This document shows positions 1 through 6,042 of a stretch of 6,479 nt of DNA, one piece after another (the stretch's first letter is position 1; each line of letters begins with the position of its first letter). Under the pieces are notes generated by a model. That model had not been told where the DNA came from, did no database searches, and saw only the letters and a program-made list of their open reading frames with translations. The DNA is from CAZRDB01 sp964598695 (GTDB lineage Bacteria > Armatimonadota > Zipacnadia > UBA1398): the NCBI GenBank assembly GCA_964598695.1, contig CAZRDB010000244.1, positions 1 through 6,479 on the forward strand, in the 5' to 3' direction. A program made the translations under genes and the position numbers.

Positions 1-22
1 GGAGACCGGCGATGGGGGGCAT
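1..22 (-). CDS. Start of a further operon gene, cut by the window edge
   Basis: An ATG at 22-20 shares one base with the TGA stop of the 60-residue membrane peptide, giving the junction TGATG that is typical of translational coupling. Only seven residues, MPPIAGL, are visible before the window ends. A G-rich run on the minus strand just upstream (complement of the C-run at 30-37) could act as a weak ribosome binding site. Nothing can be said about function. The call rests only on the stop/start overlap and the operon setting, and a chance ATG is possible. Confidence 0.35.
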
Positions 23-204
23 CAGCGGCCCCCCCCGGCGAGCGAGACCAGGAAGGTGACCAGGACATCGGTCGTGCTCGGCTGCAGGAAGAACGTGACC
101 ACGACGAGCAGGGCCCAGGCCAGCAGCAGGCCGTGCCACAGCTCCTCGCGGCCGGTCGGGGCGGCCTGCGGCTCGGGCCGGGGCGTCTTCGCGCGCTTGG
201 TCAC
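22..204 (-). CDS. Small membrane peptide of unknown function, 60 aa
   Basis: The product is not recognised. The first 20 residues are basic and proline-rich (MTKRAKTPRPEPQAAPTGRE). They are followed by a hydrophobic segment at about residues 23-40 (HGLLLAWALLVVVTFFL), a short polar turn QPSTTD, and a second, shorter hydrophobic stretch at about 46-56 (DVLVTFLVSLAGG). It could be a single-pass protein or a small helical hairpin in the inner membrane, with the basic end in the cytoplasm. The GTG start is chosen because it overlaps the upstream phosphoesterase stop as GTGA and because a GGGGAG motif lies 6 bases upstream (within 211-216). Its position in the kdsC operon suggests an envelope-related role, but that is inference only. 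Confidence 0.7.
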   Translation of the reverse strand: MTKRAKTPRPEPQAAPTGREELWHGLLLAWALLVVVTFFLQPSTTDVLVTFLVSLAGGGR

Positions 205-932
205 CGTCCGCTCCCCTCCGTGTGCGACTCGCCCGCGCGCAGCGCCGCCAGGCGGCCCAGGTCGATCTCCAGCCGTGTCACACGCCGTTCCTCGGCCCAC
301 GGGTGCGAGACGGCGACGCGCCGGCCCAGCCGGTGGAGCCAGCTCCAGTGGCTGTGGCCGCCGAGGATCAGGTCCAGGCGCGGGATCCGCGCAAGCAGCT
401 CGCGGTCGGTCTGCTCGCCCAGGTGCGAGAGCAGCACGACGAGGTCGTCCGCGTCGGCCCCATCGGCCTGCTCGGCGACGGCCTCCAGTGGCTCGCGGAA
501 CCGGAACGGGCTCACCGCGCGGGCGGCCGCGTCGGCGACCATGCTGCGGAGGGCTCCCAGCACCCGGATCGGGCGTCCGTGGGCCGTCGCGAGAAGCACC
601 TCGCGCCGAACGGGCATCGGGACCCTCTCCGGGCCCACGAGGTTCGTGCAGACCACGGGGAACCGCGCCCCGCGGAGCTTGCGCGCGAGAGCGCCCGGCC
701 ACAGCTCGAACTCGCGGTTCCCGAGCGCCATGGCCGTGCAGCCCAGCGCGCTCATGCGCTCGAGGGTGCGCTCGAGCGTGAGGCCGAGGCTGAGGTTCGG
801 GGCCGCCATCGCGTCGCCCGAATCGAGCCAGAGGGCATCGGGGTAGCGTGCGCGGAGCCGTGCGACGCGCTCGAGCGCCCCGCCCCGGGCCCCGTGGAGA
901 TCGGTGGTGTGCAGCAGGGTCAGCCGGTCCAC
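201..932 (-). CDS. 5'-nucleotidase-type metallophosphoesterase with an altered GNH motif
   Basis: This 243-residue protein has the calcineurin-like metallophosphoesterase fold of the UshA/5'-nucleotidase group. Visible metal-ligand motifs, in order, are TTDLHG (Asp11, His13), DSGD (Asp40), GNREFE (Asn72), LSHLG (His170) and GGHSHW (His193, His195). In this family the GNH motif carries a histidine involved in catalysis or transition-state binding; here that position is Arg73 (codon CGC, 714-716). There is no signal peptide and no room for the C-terminal 5'-nucleotidase substrate domain of the roughly 550-residue periplasmic enzymes, so this is a single-domain, probably cytoplasmic form. The GTG start at 932 is chosen because GGAGGAG lies 8 bases upstream and because strand one of the fold (LTLLHTTDLHG) begins right after it; a longer in-frame extension would read low-complexity Arg/Gly/Pro sequence through kdsC. 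It overlaps kdsC by 13 bases. Substrate unknown: nucleotide, sugar phosphate or cyclic phosphodiester are all possible. Confidence 0.87.
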   Translation of the reverse strand: MDRLTLLHTTDLHGARGGALERVARLRARYPDALWLDSGDAMAAPNLSLGLTLERTLERMSALGCTAMALGNREFELWPGALARKLRGARFPVVCTNLVGPERVPMPVRREVLLATAHGRPIRVLGALRSMVADAAARAVSPFRFREPLEAVAEQADGADADDLVVLLSHLGEQTDRELLARIPRLDLILGGHSHWSWLHRLGRRVAVSHPWAEERRVTRLEIDLGRLAALRAGESHTEGSGR

Positions 933-1498
933 GCGCCCGGCTCCTCCGCGCGGAAGCTGTCGACGACGCGTTGCCACAGGCCCTGGGTCCGCAGGATGCC
1001 CTCCAGGGCCTCGCGGACCGCGCCGCGTCCGCCTGGGGCCTCCGTGACCCACAGCGCCGCCTCCCGGACCTCCGGGGCGGCGTCGGCCACCGCGATCGCG
1101 AGGCCGCAGAGGGCCATCGGGCCGAGGTCGGGGAGGTCATCGCCCAGGTAGGCGGCCTCCTCCGGCGCGACGCCGGCCGTCTCGCACAGCGTGAGGAACG
1201 CGGGCGCCTTGGCCGGCGCGCCGGTGATGACGTGTGCGATCGCCAACTCCTCCGCCCGCCGCGCCACGGCGGGAGACGCGCGCGAGGTCAGGATGGCCGT
1301 CACGAGCCCCAGCCGCGCCGCCCAACGGATGGCGAGACCGTCCTTCACGTTGAAGCTCTTGGACTCCACGGCCTGGGCGCCGTCGGGGCCGCCGCCGGGG
1401 ATCAGCACGATGCTGCCATCGGTCAACACCCCGTCGACATCCATCACGACCATGCGCACCGCTCGCCGCGCGTTCTCCAGGCGCCGCTCGTCTGCCAC
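920..1498 (-). CDS. kdsC: 3-deoxy-D-manno-octulosonate 8-phosphate phosphatase, KdsC family
   Basis: This is a HAD-superfamily phosphatase of 192 residues, close to the usual KdsC length. KdsC removes phosphate from Kdo 8-phosphate in the cytoplasm, making Kdo for the lipopolysaccharide inner core. Motif I is DVDGVLTDG (nucleophile Asp20, general acid Asp22). It is followed by KSFNVKDGLAI (47-57), motif II ILTSR (69-73; most relatives have ITGR), Lys97 in ITGAPAKAPAF matching the conserved KdsC lysine region, motif IV YLGDDLPDL (Asp120, Asp121, Asp124), and the family signature VTEAPGGRGAVRE (151-163). A short glycine-rich insertion (IPGGGPDG, 33-40) lies in the beta-hairpin flap where E. coli KdsC is shorter. 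The GTG start has GGAGGAG 6 bases upstream. The gene heads the leftward operon and diverges from the PpiC gene. A related HAD phosphatase acting on another sugar acid (for example KDN or CMP-acylneuraminate-linked forms) cannot be fully excluded. Confidence 0.9.
   Translation of the reverse strand: MADERRLENARRAVRMVVMDVDGVLTDGSIVLIPGGGPDGAQAVESKSFNVKDGLAIRWAARLGLVTAILTSRASPAVARRAEELAIAHVITGAPAKAPAFLTLCETAGVAPEEAAYLGDDLPDLGPMALCGLAIAVADAAPEVREAALWVTEAPGGRGAVREALEGILRTQGLWQRVVDSFRAEEPGAWTG
941..947 (-). promoter_or_regulatory. Ribosome binding site of the metallophosphoesterase
   Basis: GGAGGAG on the minus strand lies 8 bases before the GTG at 932. It sits inside the end of kdsC and decides the phosphoesterase start against longer in-frame alternatives. 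Confidence 0.75.
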
Positions 1499-1504
1499 GC
1501 CGCA

Positions 1505-1511
1505 CTCCTCC
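1505..1511 (-). promoter_or_regulatory. Ribosome binding site of kdsC
   Basis: GGAGGAG on the minus strand lies 6 bases before the GTG at 1498 and fixes that codon as the start. Confidence 0.8.
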
Positions 1512-1686
1512 GGTTCCGTGGGCCACTAGTTCCGCCTCCGGGCCCTGGGTCCTGCCCGCACGGGCGAAGCCGGACCGGGGCCGCCGGGTGAAGCTTGTGT
1601 CACGGAAGCGGCTCCGGGCGGCAATACTGGTCGGAGCATGTCGCCCGGGAGCGTCCCCTGCGACCCCGGGGGGCACAGTCGGCTCC

Positions 1687-1693
1687 GAGGAGG
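1687..1693 (+). promoter_or_regulatory. Ribosome binding site of the PpiC/TPR gene
   Basis: GAGGAGG lies 7 bases before the GTG at 1701. It selects this start over the ATG at 1638 and places the transmembrane segment immediately after a short basic N-terminus (MGSRRP). Confidence 0.8.
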
Positions 1694-1700
1694 CCCCACA

Positions 1701-1928
1701 GTGGGTTCGAGACGTCCCGTCATCATCGCGATCGCCTGCACGGTCGTCGGCAGCATCCTCGCCGGGCTGGCGGTCTGGTTCTTCTACGGCCGGCCGCAGG
1801 TGCTCGGTACGACGGACACGGAGTCGGCGATCGCGACGACGAAGGGCGCGAGCACCGCGAAGCGCGCCCGCGGGCGCTCCGACGTCATCGCCACCTTCGC
1901 CGGCAAGCCCAACTCGCGGGCCGAGTAA
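1701..1928 (+). CDS. 5' part of the split PpiC gene: membrane anchor and start of the SurA-N-like region
   Basis: This is a 75-residue open part with a strong ribosome binding site and GTG start. It contains a basic N-terminus, one transmembrane helix (VIIAIACTVVGSILAGLAVW, residues 7-26), a Thr/Ala/Lys linker and the first strand of the SurA-N-like region, ending in NSRAE before TAA. If the stop is real, this is what the cell translates: a short membrane-tethered stub without isomerase or TPR-like parts. By itself it has no recognisable function. Confidence 0.5.
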   Translation: MGSRRPVIIAIACTVVGSILAGLAVWFFYGRPQVLGTTDTESAIATTKGASTAKRARGRSDVIATFAGKPNSRAE

Positions 1929-2192
1929 GAGGCGGCCTGGACGAAGGAACTCGAGGACAACGAGGTCGAGGAACGCAAGATCCCGCCTCAGGCCTATCTC
2001 CCGCAGCGGTTCGCCGCGCTCCTGCAGCTCGTCGACCAGCGGATCTACGAGAGCGCGTTCGCCGAGTACGGCCTGACCCTCGATGAGGCCGGCCTCCAAG
2101 AGCGTGCCGAGAGCGCCGCTCGGGGCGAGGCCTTCCGCCGCCATGGCGGGGAGCAGGAGCTGAACTACTTCCTCCAGGCCCGCGGCATCACG

Positions 2193-3464
2193 ATGGATGC
2201 CTACATCAAGGAGATCGCGACGGAGGCCCTCAGCCGCGATCGCGACGGCCTCGAGCGGCGCGTCAAGATGTTCATGGTCGACGAGAAGACCACCGAGGAC
2301 GTGCGGGTCGGCGAGGAGGACCTCCCCAAGTATCTGCGCGTGGCCGAGGTCCAGCGGATCGCCCAGCTCTATGACCCCAGCGGCAAGCCTGCCGAGCGGG
2401 TCTCCGAGGATGACGCGAAGGCGAAGATCGAGGAGGCCTACACCAAGCTGCAGGGCGGCGCCTCGTTCGACGAGCTGATCGCCCAGTACAGCAACGGCCC
2501 CGAGCGCACCAACTCCGGCAAGCTCGAGCCTGTCCCCTACGGCGTCGACAAGCAGTTCGACGACGAGGTCTGGACGATCAAGGAGGGCCAGTACACCAAG
2601 CCGTTCCACGGCGAGCGCGGCTGGCACATCATCAAGGTGCTCCGCTTCCGCCAGGAGGCCGTGCCGACCGACCCGCAGCAGAAGAAGGCCGCGATGGCCC
2701 AGATCGAGGAGCAGCTCAGGCAGGCGCGCGTCACCCAGTGGCTCGACGAGCGCCAGAAGGCCGGCAAGCTCGAGGTCAACGACGCCGACCTCGCCGGCTA
2801 CCAGGCGCTGGCCGACGGCCGGTACGACGAAGCCGCGAAGCTGTTCGAGGAGGCGCTCCAGAGTGCCGATCCCGGCGCCAGGACCCCGATCCAGGTCTGC
2901 CTCGCGAACGCGCAGTGGCGGCTCGGCAACGTCGAGAAGGCTGAGGCGATCCTCGCCGAGGTGATCGGCAGCGCGAGCGAGGAGGACAAGCCCGCGCTGC
3001 TGGTCGAGCGCGCGAACTTCTACCTCAACTCCGACCGCGAGGAGCAGGCCCTCCAGGATCTCGAGGAGGCCGGACGCCTCGCGCCGGGCGATGCCGAGCG
3101 CGTCCAGATCGCCATGCTCTACGTGCAGATCAACCACCCCGACAAGGCCCAGGCCCTCCTCCTCTCGATCGCCCAGAGCAGCAAGGAGCCGGGCGTCCTG
3201 GCCGAGTTGTGCCAGATCGCCGCCGCCCACAAGTGGCAGAACGTCGGCGATGCCGCCCAGAAGGCGTTGCTCGACTGGATCGCCACGGCGCAGGTCGATG
3301 ACATCCGGCTGCTCGAGCGGATGGCCCAGTCCGCGGCCGAGGTCGGATGGAGCGTCGTCGCCGATGCCTGCGTCGCGCGACTGAAGGCCCTGACGGCCGA
3401 GCTGGCCGCGCAGGCCGAGAGCGTCGCACCCGCGCCGGCGGCCGGGGAGTCGCAGCCGCGCTAG
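2193..3464 (+). CDS. 3' part of the split PpiC gene: parvulin domain and TPR-like region, 423 aa open from first ATG
   Basis: The first ATG after the internal stop is at 2193, and a gene finder would probably call this as a separate soluble protein. The parvulin domain is at about residues 49-150 and the TPR-like helices run from about 202 to 340. The coding sequence actually continues 88 codons upstream of this ATG (1929-2192) with well-formed SurA-N-like helical sequence (for example LLQLVDQRIYESAFAEYGLT). No Shine-Dalgarno sequence stands in front of the ATG, so it is unlikely to be a natural start. Without the upstream part the product would lack its membrane anchor and export signal and would be cytoplasmic. 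Confidence 0.5.
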   Translation: MDAYIKEIATEALSRDRDGLERRVKMFMVDEKTTEDVRVGEEDLPKYLRVAEVQRIAQLYDPSGKPAERVSEDDAKAKIEEAYTKLQGGASFDELIAQYSNGPERTNSGKLEPVPYGVDKQFDDEVWTIKEGQYTKPFHGERGWHIIKVLRFRQEAVPTDPQQKKAAMAQIEEQLRQARVTQWLDERQKAGKLEVNDADLAGYQALADGRYDEAAKLFEEALQSADPGARTPIQVCLANAQWRLGNVEKAEAILAEVIGSASEEDKPALLVERANFYLNSDREEQALQDLEEAGRLAPGDAERVQIAMLYVQINHPDKAQALLLSIAQSSKEPGVLAELCQIAAAHKWQNVGDAAQKALLDWIATAQVDDIRLLERMAQSAAEVGWSVVADACVARLKALTAELAAQAESVAPAPAAGESQPR

Positions 3465-3486
3465 GCGCCGGGGGAGCATCCCGATC

Positions 3487-3518
3487 GCGGGCGGGGTCCG
3501 GTATCGGGCCCCGCCCGC
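3487..3518. terminator. Hairpin between convergent genes, possible two-way terminator
   Basis: GCGGGCGGGG at 3487-3496 pairs perfectly with CCCCGCCCGC at 3509-3518. The stem extends inward through T-G, C-G, C-G and G-C to a GTAT loop, giving 14 pairs with one wobble. It lies in the 59-base gap between the PpiC stop (3464) and the hydrolase stop (3524). No T-run follows on either strand, so this is not a classical intrinsic terminator. It may still terminate or protect both mRNA ends, as is common in very GC-rich genomes. Confidence 0.6.
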
Positions 3519-3523
3519 CGCGC

Positions 3524-4468
3524 TTACGGCTCCGGGGGCCCCAGGTGCGCGGCGAGGAACCGCCCCATCGCCTCCTGCACCGCGCGCTCCCGCTCGGGCG
3601 TGGGCGCCCCGCCGTGGTTGCCCTCCTCGACCAGCAGCAGCTCGTGTGCGACGCCGGCCTGGGTGAGAGCCTCGGCCATGTGGTGGGCCGCCGCGACCGG
3701 AATCCTCCGGTCGGCCGTGCCGTGGATGACCAGCATCGGCGGATCGGCGGGATCGAGGAAGGCGACCGGCGATGCGCTCCGCGCCAGCTCGGGCTTGCGG
3801 TCGGCCCGGCCGCCGAGGAGGCCGCGGACGGCCAGATCGCGCGAGCCGGAGCGCCCGAGCGCCTCGGGGCGCAGGTCGTAGACGCCGGAGCGGGCCACGA
3901 CGCAGGAGACCGCGCTGGATTGCTCCGGGTAGGGACCGTCACCCTCGAGCCCGTCCCCCGGTTGGACGACACCCGCCAGGGCCGCGAGGTGGGCGCCGGC
4001 CGAGACCCCCGCGATCCCCACACGCCCGGGGGCGATGCCGTACTCCTCCGCGTGGGCCCGGAGCCAGCGGATCGACGCCTTCACGTCCTCGAGGGCCGCG
4101 GGGTACACGGCCTCGCCGGTCAGCCGGTAGTTCACCGCGACCGCCACGTAGCCCCGGCCGGCCCAACGAACGAGGGTGGGCCGGTAGAAGTGCTTGTCGC
4201 CCGCGCTCCAGCCCCCGCCGTGGACGAAGACGATCGCCGGGCGCCCGCGGGCAGGGTTCTCGGCGTGGTAGACGAGGTCCAGGTAGGGCTTGCGGGAGAC
4301 GAGGTCGTCGCGGTAGCGCACGTTGCAGTCGCACCGCAGCGCGGGGGGCAGGGCCACCTCGGTGGCGGGCCCCGTGATCCGCCCCGCCAGGCCGAGCGCG
4401 ACGCAGATCGCCACCGTGAGCGCGAGGAGCAGCCCACACAGGTGCGCCGAACGCGGGATCCGTCTCAC
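3524..4468 (-). CDS. Exported alpha/beta hydrolase (esterase/lipase, BD-FAE/HSL-like)
   Basis: This 314-residue serine hydrolase has a signal peptide or N-terminal anchor (basic MRRIPRSAH, then a hydrophobic run at about 10-28), so it probably acts in the periplasm or at the membrane. The oxyanion-hole motif HGGGW is at 83-87. The nucleophile elbow is GVSAG (Ser156). The acid is probably Asp253 in HGTADRRIP and the base His285 in GNHGG, so the catalytic triad is complete. The pattern fits carboxylesterases and the BD-FAE group, which act on small ester or acyl substrates; some relatives are peptidases. Two cysteines just after the signal region (CDC, 46-48) are unusual. The GTG start has AGGAGGT 5 bases upstream. 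It follows the radical SAM gene by 67 bases on the same strand and may be co-transcribed with it, though the gap contains a hairpin. Substrate unknown. Confidence 0.88.
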   Translation of the reverse strand: MRRIPRSAHLCGLLLALTVAICVALGLAGRITGPATEVALPPALRCDCNVRYRDDLVSRKPYLDLVYHAENPARGRPAIVFVHGGGWSAGDKHFYRPTLVRWAGRGYVAVAVNYRLTGEAVYPAALEDVKASIRWLRAHAEEYGIAPGRVGIAGVSAGAHLAALAGVVQPGDGLEGDGPYPEQSSAVSCVVARSGVYDLRPEALGRSGSRDLAVRGLLGGRADRKPELARSASPVAFLDPADPPMLVIHGTADRRIPVAAAHHMAEALTQAGVAHELLLVEEGNHGGAPTPERERAVQEAMGRFLAAHLGPPEP

Positions 4469-4473
4469 GCGCC

Positions 4474-4487
4474 ACCTCCTACGGAGG
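4474..4487 (-). promoter_or_regulatory. Strong ribosome binding site of the hydrolase, able to fold into a small hairpin
   Basis: On the minus strand AGGAGGT (4480-4474) lies 5 bases before the GTG start. Its GGAGG core can pair with CCTCC (4487-4483) across a three-base GTA loop, which would hide the ribosome binding site. Five G/C-rich pairs are modest, so the fold may be weak in the presence of ribosomes. Confidence 0.5.
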
Positions 4488-4527
4488 AAAGAGACCGCGC
4501 GCCTCCCCGCAGGGGAGTGCCTCTTTC
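4487..4527 (-). terminator. Hairpin in the radical SAM/hydrolase gap, possible attenuator or processing site
   Basis: Read on the minus strand, GAAAGAG (4527-4521) pairs with CTCTTTC (4493-4487), and inside it CTCCCC (4517-4512) pairs with GGGGAG (4508-4503) around a TGC loop. GC/GC pairs can extend the inner stem, and the two stems are separated by an asymmetric internal loop. It lies after the radical SAM stop and just before the hydrolase ribosome binding site. The pyrimidine-rich 3' arm is only loosely terminator-like. It could reduce read-through or stabilise the upstream mRNA end. Confidence 0.45.
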
Positions 4528-4535
4528 GCGTGGCG

Positions 4536-6020
4536 CTATGTCAGCATCCGCGACTTGCCCACCTTGGGGGAGTGGGCGCCGCAGGAGTCGCTCTCGGTCA
4601 CGTCGCGCGTGATCAGCGCCTCCTTGTCGGTCAGGTAGAAGCCCAGCTCCTGCAGCACCGCGAGTTTCGGCAGCACGTTGCCCGCGAGGTCGTAGTGGAA
4701 GAAGCCCGGGAACAGGTCGGGGTGTTGGCGGATGAACCGGTAGTACGGCTGGTGCTCCTCGCGGATCGTGACCTTCGTCTCGCCGCAGACCTCGTGGCCC
4801 GTCACCACGTACTCCGGGAAGAGGTGCTCGCAGAACTCGAGCCGGTCGGCCCCGCCGAGGTCGCGGTAGATCTCGGTCTGCGGCAGGAAGCACAGCAGCG
4901 ACGGCAGCACCCGCGTGCCCATCATCCGGAAGCTGACCATCTGGAAGACCGTCTGGTGGAAGTCCTCCATCGTCTCGAACGGGAAGCCCCAGATGTAGAA
5001 AGTGTCGACCCGGTCGAAGATCCCCACCGCGGTCGAGACCACCGGGACGACCTCCTCGGCCGAGAAGCCCTTCTTGCACGCCTGAAGCACCTTGTTCGAG
5101 CCCGACTCGACCCCGTAGCGGATCTCGCAGCAGCCCGAATCGGCCATCAGCCGCATCGTCTCCGGGTTCGTGAGGTTGATCCGGCCGAAGGCCTTCCACT
5201 TCACGTCGAGGCCCGAGGCGAGCATCTCACGCGAGAACGACTGCGCGCGCTCGTTCGAGGCGACGAAGAACTCGTCCTGGAACAGGAACATCCGGACGTT
5301 GTGCTCCTCGTGCAGCCACCGCATCTCGTCGATGATGTGGCGGTTGCTGCGGAAGGTGGGCTGGCGGCCCCAGATCGGCGCAACGCTGCAGAACGTGCAC
5401 GGGTACGGGCAGCCGCGCGAGGTCATCAGGTTGTAGCCCTGGTAGCGGCCGAGGTCGATGTGCCGGTAGGCCGGGCCCGGGAGCGCGTCCAGGTCCTCGA
5501 CGCGCGGCGGCGGCTCGGTCCGGCAGACGCGGCCCTCGAGCCGGTGGAAGACCCCCGGCGCCTCGCGAAGGTCGCCGCCGCTGCGGAGCGCCCGCAGGAG
5601 CGCCGGCCCGCTGACCTCGCCCTCGCCGGTGGCGACAACGTCGATCCAGGGGAACCGCTCGAGGATCTGCTCCTCGATCCCGCACGGCCCGACGCCGCCC
5701 AGCACGATCGTCCGCTCGGGCCGGCTCTCCTTGAGCGCCTTCGCGGCCAAGAGCGTGAAGGGCAGGAGGTTGGCCATGCACGAGAGCCCGATCACGTCGG
5801 CGCTGTCGGCGAGGAAGCCGAGGATCGAGTCTGTCGCGAACGGGTCCTCCGCCTCGCAACACTGGTAGTCCCGGAAGTCGACGGTGAAGCCGGCCTCCTC
5901 GAGAGCCGCCGTGAGGTACAGTGTGCCGAGCGGCACGTGATACTCCCGGTCGACCTTGTCGAAGTACCGGACGAACAGCATGTTCAGGTTGACGAGCGTG
6001 ATGTCCGCGCCGTTCGCCAT
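4536..6020 (-). CDS. Cobalamin-binding (B12) radical SAM enzyme, probable peptide-modifying
   Basis: This 494-residue protein has the two-domain layout of B12-dependent radical SAM enzymes. Residues about 5-140 form a Rossmann-like cobalamin-binding domain (LGTLYLTAALEEAGFTVDF at 31-49, VIGLSCM at 76-82, GGVGP at 108-112, ATGEGE at 130-135). The radical SAM core follows, with the iron-sulfur ligands in CPYPCTFC (Cys204, Cys208, Cys211; DNA 5388-5411), then DE at 249-250, RYGVESGS at 301-308 and a core running to about 400. The C-terminal region of about 90 residues has no obvious motif. Members of this class methylate unactivated carbons or perform other radical rearrangements; substrate range is wide (lipids, tetrapyrroles, peptides). 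The ATG at 6020 has GGGGGAG 10 bases upstream, and reading further upstream would run through the neighbouring gene. Only 22 bases separate it from the upstream small protein, whose leader-like helix makes a peptide substrate likely. That link is inference. Confidence 0.9.
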   Translation of the reverse strand: MANGADITLVNLNMLFVRYFDKVDREYHVPLGTLYLTAALEEAGFTVDFRDYQCCEAEDPFATDSILGFLADSADVIGLSCMANLLPFTLLAAKALKESRPERTIVLGGVGPCGIEEQILERFPWIDVVATGEGEVSGPALLRALRSGGDLREAPGVFHRLEGRVCRTEPPPRVEDLDALPGPAYRHIDLGRYQGYNLMTSRGCPYPCTFCSVAPIWGRQPTFRSNRHIIDEMRWLHEEHNVRMFLFQDEFFVASNERAQSFSREMLASGLDVKWKAFGRINLTNPETMRLMADSGCCEIRYGVESGSNKVLQACKKGFSAEEVVPVVSTAVGIFDRVDTFYIWGFPFETMEDFHQTVFQMVSFRMMGTRVLPSLLCFLPQTEIYRDLGGADRLEFCEHLFPEYVVTGHEVCGETKVTIREEHQPYYRFIRQHPDLFPGFFHYDLAGNVLPKLAVLQELGFYLTDKEALITRDVTESDSCGAHSPKVGKSRMLT

Positions 6021-6042
6021 GGTCGTCTCGCTCCCCCGCGCG

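Larger units (their letters stand above)
1499..1700. promoter_or_regulatory. Divergent intergenic region between kdsC and the PpiC gene
   Basis: These 202 bases separate two divergent genes and must hold the promoters for both. No convincing sigma-70 promoter is visible. On the plus strand TTGTGT (1595-1600) and AATACT (1623-1628) look like weak -35 and -10 elements, but the 22-base spacing is too long. On the minus strand AACTAG near 1527-1532 is a weak -10 candidate without a clear -35. An interrupted palindrome GCCCG-CA-CGGGC lies at 1554-1565. An upstream in-frame ATG at 1638 precedes the PpiC start, but it has no ribosome binding site and would add low-complexity residues. Confidence 0.4.
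1701..3464 (+). pseudogene. Membrane-anchored PpiC-type peptidyl-prolyl isomerase with TPR-like region, interrupted by one in-frame TAA
   Basis: One reading frame of 587 codons plus a stop, broken only by TAA at codon 76 (1926-1928). The intact product would be a periplasmic folding factor held in the inner membrane, like PpiD or a membrane-tethered SurA/PrsA relative. Order of parts by full-length residue: transmembrane anchor 7-29, linker rich in Ala/Thr/Lys, SurA-N-like helical region from about 61 (DVIATFAGKPNSRAE matches the usual opening strand of this domain) to about 210, parvulin domain about 213-314 (GGASFDELIAQYS and GWHIIKVL are the clearest marks), then a helical TPR-like region from about 366 onward (GRYDEAAKLFEEAL, GNVEKAEAILAEV, REEQALQDLEEAGRLAP) and an Ala/Pro-rich tail. 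Codon bias and domain sequence continue unchanged across the stop, so there is no frameshift and no sign of decay elsewhere. The cause may be a recent point mutation, a sequencing or assembly error, or, less likely, readthrough. Confidence 0.75.

Noticed and set aside
222..1151. Plus-strand open frames across the metallophosphoesterase and kdsC
   Set aside because: Compositionally typical antisense shadows; the minus-strand reading contains all phosphoesterase and HAD motifs.
1554..1565. Interrupted palindrome GCCCG-CA-CGGGC in the divergent intergenic region as operator
   Set aside because: Five-base arms of pure G/C with a two-base gap are expected by chance at this GC content, and no second copy is present. 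It is mentioned only as content of the region.
1638..1700. Upstream ATG start for the PpiC gene
   Set aside because: It has no ribosome binding site and adds a Pro/Gly/Arg stretch before the membrane anchor. GTG 1701 has GAGGAGG at ideal spacing.
1137..3479. A 780-codon open frame on the minus strand, opposite the PpiC/TPR gene and running into kdsC
   Set aside because: It is the antisense shadow of a GC-rich gene: low-complexity Leu/Gly/Arg/Asp composition, no ribosome binding site, no recognisable domain, and it overlaps two genes with clear domain motifs in other frames.
3347..4612. A 421-codon plus-strand open frame across the hydrolase
   Set aside because: Arg/Gly/Pro-rich shadow of the hydrolase gene; it spans the hairpin gap and has no motif, while the opposite strand has a full catalytic triad and a Shine-Dalgarno sequence.
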